Positions 47,389-57,691 of a stretch of 64,000 nucleotides of DNA are shown here, in pieces. The stretch is from Amborella trichopoda. Its lineage: Eukaryota > Streptophyta > Magnoliopsida > Amborellales > Amborellaceae. The notes beneath the pieces were generated by a model. It saw only the letters and a list, made by a program, of their open reading frames with translations. It was not told the DNA's origin and made no database searches. The DNA lies in the NCBI RefSeq assembly GCF_000471905.2, contig NW_006496932.1:2132144-2196143 (forward strand). The letters run 5' to 3'. The number at the start of each line of letters is the position of its first letter. The stretch's first letter is position 1. The position numbers were made by a program, and so were the translations under genes.

Positions 47389-47429
<41 letters not shown>
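47389..47429. repeat. GA microsatellite
   Basis: About 20 GA units in copy 1 of the 855-bp duplication. The corresponding tract in copy 2 (48257-48300) is interrupted, so the microsatellite expanded or decayed after duplication. Confidence 0.92.
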
Positions 47430-47433
<4 letters not shown>

Positions 47434-47984
47434 GGGGAAAACAAAAGAAAGAAAGAGAAACAAAAGCAACCTCCGACTGGTCGAAGTTTAGATCGGGCTC
47501 ACAAGAGAATAGATCTAGCTCAAAGGAGGTAAGATCGGGAGAAACAACAGCTACAACAGGGTGGGGATGCTTTCTCTCACAAGGTAGTGGTGGCGGCAGA
47601 TACAACAGGGCGGTGGTGGAGGCTACAACTGCTCCTCGACTGTGGTGGCGGTGGATGCTGAAGTTGCAAGGTGGAGGTGAAGGTGGCTACTTCTTGGATG
47701 GCTTGGTTGGCAGTGGATCTCTTAGTAGCGGCTGGGAAACCCTAATAGAGCAAAACCCTATCTAATTCTTTTTAAAACATGTTAAGTATTTTTTACAAAT
47801 GCATTCAGATAGGAAGTATAGAACACTAAAATTTTAGCCGAAGCCAATAAATAAAAAAAAGAAAGTCGAAATACTCACTCATGCTCTCAACTCGTCCATT
47901 TTTTTTCTTTCATGTGATCTTAGATAGTAAAAGACCAATCATACGTTATGGGATGGAATTTTGAATGGTCAAGCAGCAACATAT

Positions 47985-48176
47985 ACATAAGATGAATGTA
48001 GTTGAGATGAAGATGTTGAGATGGATGAATGTCAAGACAAGCAATGATAGAATTCAAAATGAATACATATAAGCGAACTTAGAAGTGGCTCTAACATGAG
48101 GTAAGGTGAGAGAAAATAAACTTAATTAGGCTGGCATATGCAACATAGGCCCGATACAACACAGGTTAAGAAGGGC
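47985..48176 (+). mobile_element. RTE LINE 3' fragment, first copy
   Basis: The reading MNVVEMKMLRWMN then NDRIQNEYI is the conserved end of RTE ORF2. It is cut off by the junction of the tandem duplication. Confidence 0.75.
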
Positions 48177-48841
48177 ATATACCAAACTATTTTAAAAGTA
48201 AAATAGCAGATGAGGAAGGCTTTAGGGCAAAGGCTTGGAAAACTGAACATCTGGGAAGAGAGAGAGAGGAAGAAAAAGAGAGAGAGTGAGAGAGAGAAAG
48301 AGGGGAAAACAAAAGAAAGAAAGAGAAACAAAAGCAACATCCGACTTACCGAAGTTTAGATCTGGCTCACAAGAGAATAGATCTAGCTCAACGGAGGTAA
48401 GATCGGGAGAAACAACAGCTGCAACAAGGTGGGGATGCTTCCTCTTGTAGGGTAGTGGCGGTGGCAGCTACAACAGGGTGGTGGTGGAGGTTGCAACTGC
48501 TACTCGGCTGTGGTGGCGGTGGATGCTTAAGTTGCTAGGCGGAGGTGAAGCTGGCTACTTCTTGGATGGCTTGGTTGGCAGTGGATCTCTTGGCAGCCGC
48601 TGGGAAACCCTAACAGAGCAAAACCCTATCTAATTATTTTCAAAATATGTTAAGTATTTTTTACAAATGCATTGGGATAGGAAGTATAGAACACTAAAAT
48701 TTTAGCCGAATCTGATGTATGAAAAAATAAAGTCGAAATACTCACTCTTGCTCTCAACTCATCCATTTTTTTTCTTTTATGTGATCTTAGACGGTAAAAG
48801 ACCAACCATAATTTATAGGATGCAATTTTGAGTGGTCAAGA

Positions 48842-49210
48842 AGCAACATATACATAAGATGAATGTAGTTGAGATGAAGATATTGAGATGGATGAATGAC
48901 AAGACAAGAAATGATAGAATTCAATATGAATACATATAAGGGGTAGCTCTAACAGGCGGTAAGGTGAGAGAAAATACACTTAAGTAGGCTAGTATGTGCA
49001 GCATAGGCCAGATACTACACTGGTTAAGAGGGGCGATATGGTTCATGTGGATGGCTTTAAAAAGCAACGAGAAAGCCCAAAAGTTATGGATGTAAGTGAG
49101 ATATGGTTATTTATGGTTCGATTGACAGAATGACCCTTGATAGAGCAACATGATTCGTATTGCCGACCCCAAATAGTTAGGATATGACTCGGATGATGAT
49201 GATGATAATA
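48842..49210 (+). mobile_element. RTE LINE 3' end with ATG-repeat tail
   Basis: The same MNVVEMKILRWMN start, continuing through a GDMVHVDG-like block and a PQIV-like end, and terminating in GGATGATGATGATGATAATA, the microsatellite tail typical of RTE elements. Broken by stops. Confidence 0.8.
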
Positions 49211-51145
49211 TGATATTAAATTGTTAGGTGGAAATTTTGTTTAAAAAATTGTTACATGATAATCACTATAGGAGCACAACATTATGAGGTACCTTTGATG
49301 CAAATAAGGTATGAAGTCAAAGATATATTCGTAAAATTAAGATATCTGAAGTAAAAGAAGCTTTAAGAACGATGAAAATAGAAAGGGCCTTCGCATTAGA
49401 TGGTATCCTAATAAAAGTTTGGTAGTGCATAGAAGAGATTACCATACTCTAGTTAACGAGGCTATTCTAAGATTGTGAAAACAATGAAAATACAGATATA
49501 TGGAGAAAAAGCATTTTTGTATCTATTTATAAAAATAAAAGTGATATACAGAATTGTATGAACTAACGAGGGATCAAACTTATGAGCCATACTATGAAGC
49601 TGATGGAGAGAGTGATTAAACAACTACTAAGATGAAATTAGTATAGCAGAAATTAATTTGATTTTATGTTAGGGAGGTCAACAGTTGAGGCTATTTTTCT
49701 CATGTAATTAATTGAAAAGTTTAAGGAGAAGAGAAAAGACTTCAACATGGTCTTTATTGATTTAGAAAAAACATATGATATGGTACCCATAGAATTAAGT
49801 TGGTGGGTGTTGGAAAACAAATGAGACTTTAGATGATATATTGACATAGTGAGAGATATGTACGAAGGAGTGGTAGCTAGTATGAGGACAACTAGTAGAG
49901 AGATAAGTAAGTTTTTAGTGATAGTAGGCCTATATCATGGGTCAACATTGAGCTCATATCTCTTTGTTTTGGTTACGTATAAATTAACTAAGTATCTACA
50001 GGATGAGATACCGTGATGTATGCTATTTGCAAATAACATAATTTTGATGAGACTAAAGACAACACCATTGAATTTCACAACTTCAGAGGGGGCTTGGCTC
50101 TTTGTAAAGTACATGGTTCAACATTTGGGGATACCTAAACGATCGTACGCGACCTAGACCCAATGTTCACAGGTAGATTTTGGACGTAAGTCTTCAAACT
50201 CTTGAAGTCAAAGTTGAACTTCATCCGTAGATAGATGATGGCCAAACATAAAGGATCAATGCATAGCCGGAAGAGTAACTCTCGACACTTTGTGAGTGCC
50301 AATCAAAGGAATTGAATGGAGTTGTTGGATGTAGAACATTTAGCTAGAACTTGCAAGCAAAAGAGATTTGCATTCAAGCGAGTGATGAAGTGAGACTAAA
50401 TCAATGCAAAGTTAAAACTTTGAAGGGATACTCTAGAATATAAAGGTTTTAAGAATAGTTGGACTAAGACACTGTATAGAAAAAATGTAAATAGGAGTAT
50501 AACCGAATTAGTTAAGATTGATGGCCAAGAAATACCTAAAATATTATTTTTTTTGATATATGGGGTCTATAATCCATGAATATTGAAAAACTTAGGAAGA
50601 TATCGCATATAGAATTAGAGCTAAGTGGATAAAGTAGAGATATACTTTCAAAGTTTTATGCGATCGTCACATACCAATAAAACTAAAAGGGAAATTTTAT
50701 AGAATCGCTGTAAGATCAACCATGCTTTTATGAGGTAGAATGTTGGGCAGTTAAGAAACAATATATCTACAGAATGAATGTAGCTGAGATGAAGATATTG
50801 AAATGGATGAGTTGTAAGACAAGAAGGATATACTTTAGAATTAATACTTTTGAGGGAACTCATGGGAGGTTCCAATAGGCAATAAGAAGAGGGAAAATAG
50901 ACCCAGGTGCGGTGGTTGTGTACATTATCAACCTAGAATAACAACGGTTAGAAGGGGCGATTTGGTTCAAGTCGAAGACTCTAAAAGGGTAAGGAGAAGA
51001 CACAAAAGAACATGGATGGAAGTATTGATAAAATATATGGTGACTTATAGTGTGACTGAGGGGTATGGCGCTTGATAGAGAAGAATGCATAATAGAATTC
51101 ATGTAATGTATCCGAAATAGTTGGGATAAGGTTCAGATGGTGATG
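49211..51145 (+). mobile_element. RTE LINE, longest copy, reverse transcriptase to 3' tail
   Basis: ORF2 pieces in order: ISEVKEALRTMKIERAFALDG (about 49340), a RGIKLMSHTMKLMERVIK block (49570-49620), FNMVFIDLEKTYDMVP (about 49740-49790), IVRDMYEGVVASMRTT (about 49850-49890), VGLYHGSTLSSYLF (about 49930-49965), a degraded FANN catalytic box (about 50030), then the MNVAEMKILKWMS end (about 50775) and a GATGATGATAA-type tail (about 51135). The catalytic Asp pair of FADD is changed and many stops occur. A foreign Ty3/gypsy scrap interrupts it at about 50075-50390. Confidence 0.85.
50075..50390 (+). mobile_element. Ty3/gypsy integrase fragment inside the RTE LINE
   Basis: About 315 bp whose translations resemble the integrase core of Ty3/gypsy polyproteins (LDPMFTGRFWT followed by FKLLKSKLNF). 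It has no LTRs and is a broken fossil scrap. RTE sense is recognisable on both sides, so it was added to or replaced part of that LINE. Confidence 0.65.
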
Positions 51146-51451
51146 ATAATTGTGATGACGATTCGATCTTAGACTTGTCCATTTTGTCAGACCTATCATG
51201 AATAAGCTATGACAAAAAATAACTAGTTTACAGTTAACAAACATAACCATTTCATCAACCAAACCTTCAATGAACGATTAAACTTTGTTAATTTACAAAT
51301 TTTTGGATTACAAAATTCAAGCTTAAACTAAACAAAGCTTTTCAAAATCCTAAAAAATTCCGACATATTAACTAAACATGGCATTTTCCCACGTCCTCAA
51401 ATTTTTGTCTTCTAGATTCCGAACTGAATATAGCTTTCAATTATCTTCTAA

Positions 51452-52457
51452 GGTCCTGTTTGATAACTGGAGGCTAAATGTTATTTGGAAGTTGAAAAGT
51501 ATTTATGATATGTTTGTTTCGCAAAATGTTCAGCTTCAGATGCAAAACTTTCCAAATGTTTTAGCTCCATGCAAGACATGGGATGGGCATCTCCCATTTT
51601 TTTTGTCTCTATTTTTGGAGCCGCAATCTCAAAAAAGGGAGGAAAAAATGGAAGCCCCTCTTCTATGCACTCCTACGGAGCCAAAAATATTGGAAGATTC
51701 GGCTTTCACGACTAAAATATCAACGAAACAAACATGCTTTTATGTAAGCTTTATTTTTTGGCATTTGGAATTTGTAAATATTGTCTTTGATAACATAATG
51801 GGAAGTCCTAGCAAGTCTTGAAACGTTTGTTTGATTGAATTGAAAATTCAAGTTGTCATTGAAGTGAGGGTACGTTAATGCATGAGACTATAGCTTATTA
51901 AAGTCTAAAAAAATGAATGATTATTTCAATTTTATTCTTATGTAATGTATTGAGCTAAAATTTTTGTTGTCTATACTTTTCAGAGAAATTAAAAACAATG
52001 TACTTTAATTTTTGACAAATTAGAAAAAAAAAAATTTTAATTTTCATAAATCTCGTCCGCACCCTTTTATCTCAATTTTGGCATTTAAAATACTTCGAAT
52101 TATCACGGCATTTAAAATACCGTATAAAGTGGGATAATCATTATGGTACTTAAAACACCGTAATACTAGGGCTTTACAATAATACGACTACTGTGAATGC
52201 TATTTTGATAAAAAATGCCAAAAAAGGGTGTGAATGAGGTTTATGAAAGTCGATGATTTTTTTTCAATTAGATGAAAATAAACGTATTATTTTTTATAAT
52301 TTCCCTACTTCTAATCGTCATCCACTTGTATAAAATATATAAAAAAAGTATGTTACTTTTAACCTGTTGCAATTTGTAATCGAGAAACTAGGAACTACAA
52401 CAGTGATCCGGAACTTCTTATGCTTAGTGCCAAAAGTTCTAGTTATCAAACATTACC
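51452..52457. mobile_element. PIF/Harbinger-like (Tourist-type) element, about 1 kb
   Basis: The ends GGTCCTGTTTGATAACT and, inverted, GGTAATGTTTGATAACT form a terminal repeat, flanked by TAA on both sides (51449-51451 and 52458-52460), the Harbinger target duplication. The internal 147-residue plus-strand frame (51378-51821) starts outside the element and matches nothing I know; it is not a credible gene. Confidence 0.55.
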
Positions 52458-52459
52458 TA

Positions 52460-52915
52460 AAAATTGTAAGGTCCATTCTAGAATCTCAAGCTGAGTGAGT
52501 TTCTATAGGCTTAGATGAGACACTCTAAAAATTGGATAGCTTTTGTTCAATATTAGAAGTCTATTTTCTTGACACCTATAAAATACCTATTATTATTATT
52601 ATTTTCCTTTTAGAGGCTGGTTACTAGGTTGAGGAAGTTACATCTTAAATTTGAAAGATGGTAAGAATAAGATAATATTTTTCATAAGGGAATGAATGTA
52701 GGATATGCTCTAGGAGCCTAAGGCCAGAAATAATTTCTCTCTAATGATCAATGCATCAGGAGCTCCCTTCATTACACTTAAGTTTAAAGAACATTTGTTG
52801 GCTAAAAATAACCCTTACTCTCATTTAGTAAGAGTTTTACATTTCCTCATCATGATTATATTAAAACAACATTTATTGGCAAAACTGAGACAGACACACT
52901 CTCTCTCGGCAAAAA

Positions 52916-52956
<41 letters not shown>

Positions 52957-53025
52957 CCAAGTAAGAATTTTGCTCTCCCCTCTCACTAGGAAATTTCAAA
53001 TTAGCTGTTAGCTCTTTAGGGCTGG
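52460..53025. other. Intergenic DNA with TC microsatellite
   Basis: (TC)n occupies 52918-52953. Nothing else recognised. Confidence 0.6.
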
Positions 53026-53084
53026 TAACGAGCCCGATTGGCTCGGCCCAGGCCCTATTTTCGGTAGCATAGCTAGGCCAACTT

Positions 53085-53232
53085 GGTTTATATAAATTAT
53101 TAACTATCTACTATATATTAACTATCATATATTAACTATCTACTATATATTAACTATCTACTATATATAAATTATTAACTATCTACTATATATTAACTTG
53201 GTTTATATAAATTATTAACTATCTACTATATA
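53085..53232. repeat. AT-rich tandem repeat (TATTAACTATCTACTATA unit)
   Basis: Several irregular copies of TATTAACTATCTACTATA, grouped with AAATTATTAACTATC and GGTTTATATAAATT; the larger block GGTTTATATAAATTATTAAC occurs twice (about 53080 and 53200). Confidence 0.88.
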
Positions 53233-54049
53233 TTTTCTAAATAAAGCTTACAAAAGTTAATATTAGATATTTTAATTCCAACTAATATGATAATGTAAAT
53301 TTTTTTCATATATACACTTTAATAATTTTTTTGGCTAAATTTCTTCACTATCATTATGTGGGAATTATTTTTTAAGTCAAAAGATTTTAACCTCCTGTGG
53401 GGCATTACCTACATTCATTCCCTTGGAAAAACCCAATATAGGATAAATTTTCAGCCCTCAAAATTTGGGATGTAACCTTCTGAACATAGTGGCCAACCTC
53501 AAAAATGGATATAAAAAAAAAATCGTATGCACGCAATAAGTGCCAGAAGAAAATAATTTCTTTATATAGAACAGAGTGACGGTTCGATTTTTTGATGGTT
53601 AGATCTAAGTGTTTAAAAATTCAAATCAAAATATTTTATTTGAAAATAATCATTTAATGATTCTTTGTTGGATCGCTAAATTTTTAGATAAGAAAAATCT
53701 TCTTAAATATTCTTTCCCATGAGTGTAAGTAGATAGTATGCCTTAGGGGAGCATACTGCCTGTACTCATTTTTTGACATAAGTAAAATACATTGTCAACA
53801 TTAGAATATGAAAGAGGCATATAAAATTTGAAGAAAGGTAAATGATCATATATATTATTCTTTTAAAATAAAAACTCTAGGAAAATTCAGAGAAATAAAA
53901 ATTAGTTGTAATCCTATTTTAAGTTGCAAGGCAGACTTACGTATTAGGAATTCATAAGGAGAATTCTCTACTCTACAGGGACATATAGAAGAGTAAACCT
54001 AATTTATACAGGAACAATTGTTTCTGGAGGGCCGTATTTATACAATATG

Positions 54050-54330
54050 CAGTCCAGAGGTGTAAAGCATCTATCTTAAAGATGGATGCAAATAGGTGGT
54101 CCATCTAAAAACAATTATAACTGATGATCCAAATGTTTTCGTAATATAATTATTATTTGTAGTTTTCATTTATTTATTTTTATTTTTTATTTTTACATAT
54201 TCATGATCTCCATATTAAAGATTATATATTTTCCAAAAATTAAGATCAAATTATATTTAAAAATATATTTATTTGTCAAGCCCGCATTTCTAGATGTACG
54301 GGCTTGGCCGCATGCTAACCTCGTCCTTTA
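54050..54330. mobile_element. MITE family 2 copy
   Basis: It has ATCTTAAAGATGGATGC, AATAGGTGGTCCATCTAA, the TTTATTTATTTTTATTTTTT run, CATGATCTCCAT, and CATTTCTAGATGTACGGGC at the right. Confidence 0.65.
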
Positions 54331-54559
54331 CACAATTTAGGATTATAACTAGTTCGGTGTATGCTGGTGGCAAGTCATATAGGGACATGCATCCTAATAA
54401 ATTTATTGTGTAGAATGCAGTATAGACTATGACTTTAAATACATTTCAAATAGTGATAATGCACATTACAATTTTTTTACTTTAAGTACGCAGAAATTGC
54501 CCTTAATTTATAAATGAGTGTGAACTAAGATAAAACTTTAAATAGTATTATTTTCTAAA

Positions 54560-54949
54560 GGAAAAATTTTCTAAAAGGTTGCAACTTTAGACTATAGAAG
54601 TAAGGTGCACACATAAAAAATCCAGTAGGAAAGAGTGTCTTGAAATTGAAAAACCTTCCAATTGATCATCTCAACCTCGAGATGTATGGATATAAATAAA
54701 AAAAAAGAACCTTAAGTCTTAAAAATATTGCATTTTGTAGCAAATTATCTGGATCCTCTATATTCAAGATTTTCAAGTGTTTAAAGATTTTCTCGTTACG
54801 TACCATTTTTAATTTTAAATGGATTTTCATAATTAAAGTTTAAATGGACATCATATGGTTTCCAACACTGGAATTATAATTTCTGGCAAAATTTGGAATT
54901 GCGCCTAAGTTGTTTAATACAAGGTGGGCACCTTACAAAAACCTTACCC
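54560..54949. mobile_element. MITE family 1 copy with perfect 9-bp target duplication
   Basis: A 390-bp element flanked by TTTTCTAAA on both sides (54551-54559 and 54950-54958). Left end GGAAAAATTTTCTAAAAGG; right end, inverted, GGGTAAGGTTTTTGTAAGG. Long terminal inverted repeats plus a 9-bp duplication place the family in the Mutator superfamily. Confidence 0.88.
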
Positions 54950-57119
54950 TTTTCTAAAACCAATGAATTTGAAATATAAAGGAAATATAAATTTATCTTT
55001 TTTGTTGGGACTATCTTGTAAAGGAAATTCATTTCTAAATTGTCTTCCATTTATGTGAAATAAATTATTTCCAACTCTAAGCTAAATCCAAGCCAACCTC
55101 ATTTATTTGGGATATTTCTTAAACTTTTTTAAATTTTAAAGATTAAACTAATTTTAATATAAAATCTTAATTAGAAATAAATAAAGGTTATACTATGTTT
55201 TATGAAATATAGAAATTTAAGAAACCTAGAAAATTAGAAGCTGTAAATTATTTTGTGCATGGAGAATTAAATAAAGCTAAAAAATAAGGAAAATTTTCAT
55301 CTAGACTACTAACTAACCAGCATCCTACCAAGTCAATTAGAAGGCATTATTTTCAAACACATCTGGGGTCTCTGCTGAGTAGTACAGGGTCAAAAAGGCT
55401 TAAAAATTAAAATAAAATTAAAAATCCTTAAGCCAAAATAAACACATTAAAAATCAAATTAAGTCAAAAGAAACATAAAAATTCTAAATAAGCTGAAAAA
55501 TATATAAAACATGCATTTAAAAAAAGAAGAAGATTTGTAATGAAAATATTTTCGAAAAATTAAAAGTAGAGGGGAAAACGTAAAAATATGACATATAAAA
55601 AGTAAAACTCACATATCATTGATAAAAACATATAAATTGTATATAAAATATTTATACATTGATTCCACTATTTAATAGATTGTGATTTATTTTTGTATTT
55701 TTTTAGTTAACTCAAGTTGTGTGGAGTACTCGGCTTGACAAGGAGCCAAGCCAAGTGACTGAGTGGACTTTGGCCAAAATTTCAATAACTTATGTAAGTG
55801 CCCCAGTGATATGATAGAGTGGGCCTTCCAATATGTTGGTAGCAATGGGCTGGTGGCCTGGCCGGCTTGGTCTCGGAAAGTAGGGCCTTGGCTACCAAAT
55901 GTAGCCTGAGGGCTGGGCCAGGGCCTACCACTATAGTTCGAGGGTTGGTCAGGGCCATGACAAAAGCCGGCATGGCCCCGATCCTATATTTATTTATTTA
56001 TTAACTAATTATTAGATCCGGCCCGGCCAAGATTAGGCCTAAGCTTGGGCATTGGCCATGGGGCCCTTTGGCCCAATCTAGGCAGGACTTAGGCTAGCCC
56101 TATGGCGACCCAGACCAGCCCAACACGTTGCCAACACTATAACTGTGCTGCATGTTTTCAACTCTAAAAAGGTAAATATGTGGTTTATGGTATAGACTAG
56201 AACAAATGAACCAGCCAGTCTTCCTCTCCAAAAATTGATTCGGTAGAGATTAAACGGTGATTAGGTTAATGCAAAAATATGTGGTTTACAATCTCCAAGC
56301 ACTCAATCATGTATATGCACAAAAATTGTGAGGTTACACGCGATTCCAGTCATGCAAGATTTGTATACTCAATGGGAAAAGAGCCATCGGACCGGACATG
56401 GAACTGAGAAAACACTTTCTCGGGTTTCTTTTACTGGTTGGGCACTTTATTAACCGGGTTGGAGCGGTCAAAACTGATAAAAATACTCAAATGACCCATA
56501 TTTTTTAGAACCACTTGAACCAAACCGGACCACTACTCCACATATTGAGTTGCATTTACTTGCTGAGTCCGATTCTGATAACACTGAGGAGTTTAAGTGC
56601 TTGCTGCCTGAGTGACATGCATACATGTACATAATTTTTAAAGTATACCATACAACGTTAGTGCATGATGGATGGCCGAAACACGGGTATTTTTAATATG
56701 TTTTCAGCAATAAAATTGGATATTAGCCATACATGAGCGATTCGAGTTAGTGGTACACGTATCAGTTTGGGTGAGAGAGGTCAAGAGTTCGAATTCACCT
56801 ACCTTAAGGGCCGCCAGTGAAGGAGTATAGTCCAGAAGCAATGTTCCATTGTTCACCAACCCTGCGCAATAAAAAGGGACGTGTCAAAGCCCGTCGGTTC
56901 TGCAGGGGACCGAAAAGGCCGCGCTAATGAATTTTCAAATTGAATATATATCCAAAATAGGATAGCAAACATACTGCTATGTACTCTCTGTGCAGGGTTC
57001 GGCACACATAGCATTGATCTCCACCATCCATCACTTAAAATGGACGGTTCCTCTTTAGCTTGGATTCAGACAAGCAACCCCATGGTTCCTGCAACTGAGC
57101 ATTGAGCTTCAATGAGAGA

Positions 57120-57200
57120 GGGAGTTACTAAAAGTAGAGATATTTGTGTATATATTTGAGAGTGGGAGATACTAAAAGTAGAGATATTTGTGTATATATT
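57120..57200. repeat. 44-bp tandem duplication
   Basis: TACTAAAAGTAGAGATATTT then GTGTATATATT occurs twice, 44 bases apart. Confidence 0.88.
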
Positions 57201-57367
57201 AAGGTGTTGCATATTGCTTTTTATTTTGCAGGTGGAGGGTAATTTCATAAATAATTGATTAGGACATATTAAAAGGGGCAGGCCCATTAATTTCTCAATT
57301 AACAACCAAATAATTTATAGGCAGAGAATGGCGGCCCAGTTGTTATCCTCTCAGACAAAAATGGGTA

Positions 57368-57460
57368 ATGTTTTTAATTTGGAATCTCTTTCCTTAAACT
57401 AGGGGTTAACATTTTTTATTTGGAATCTCTTTCCTTAAACTAGGGGTTAACATTTTTTTT
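57368..57460. repeat. 41-bp tandem duplication
   Basis: ATTTGGAATCTCTTTCC then TTAAACTAGGGGTTAACA occurs twice without visible differences. Confidence 0.92.
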
Positions 57461-57691
57461 TTGAGGTAAAATCGTTGAGTACAGGGCCCTTACCAATTTT
57501 TCATAAGATCACCATTCAATTTACAAAAGAATAGCTCCTATTGTTAATTTTCATTGTCAAATGGACGTTTTGTTTGGTGAGTGAGAAGATAAATCTTTAA
57601 TGAGAAAACACGGCAAAATGCAACTTATTCCCATGCAGTGCAAATAAATACACAAACATTTCTCCCCAATCAACTCCATATTTGCAGAGAC

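Larger units (their letters stand above)
47329..49030. repeat. Tandem duplication of about 855 bp carrying a LINE 3' end
   Basis: Copy 1 (about 47329-48176) and copy 2 (about 48184-49035) both begin ACTATTTTAAAAGTRAAATAGC, pass through a GA-repeat, AGATCGGGAGAAACAACAGC, GGTGGCGGTGGATGC and ACCCTAA(T/C)AGAGC, and end in an RTE-LINE 3' piece (GAATGTAGTTGAGATGAAGAT...). Copy 1 stops abruptly at the copy 2 start, while copy 2 continues into the LINE tail, so the duplication arose after the LINE inserted. Confidence 0.9.
53030..56131. mobile_element. Candidate large hAT-type non-autonomous element
   Basis: The left end TAGGGCTGGTAACGAGCCC and the inverted right end TAGTGTTGGCAACG match at 10 of 14. 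Both ends run into GC-rich GGCC/GGGCC repeats (53040-53090 and 55830-56120), unlike the AT-rich middle. Flanking 8-mers match poorly. It would enclose the MITEs at 54050 and 54560 and an AT repeat. It could instead be two unrelated GC-rich MITEs. No transposase frame. Confidence 0.35.
56135..57690. other. Intergenic DNA upstream of the aspartic protease
   Basis: 56745-56935 contains A-box-like TTAGTGGTACACG and B-box-like AGTTCGAATTC about 50 bases apart, weakly suggesting a tRNA-derived SINE. Two recent tandem duplications lie at 57120-57200 and 57368-57460. No gene recognised. Confidence 0.45.

Noticed and set aside
51378-51821. 147-residue plus-strand ORF
   Set aside because: It starts outside and ends inside a MITE-like element and resembles no known protein.
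56745-56935. tRNA-derived SINE
   Set aside because: A- and B-box-like motifs are present but no tRNA stem, tail or target duplication could be found; mentioned only as a weak hint.
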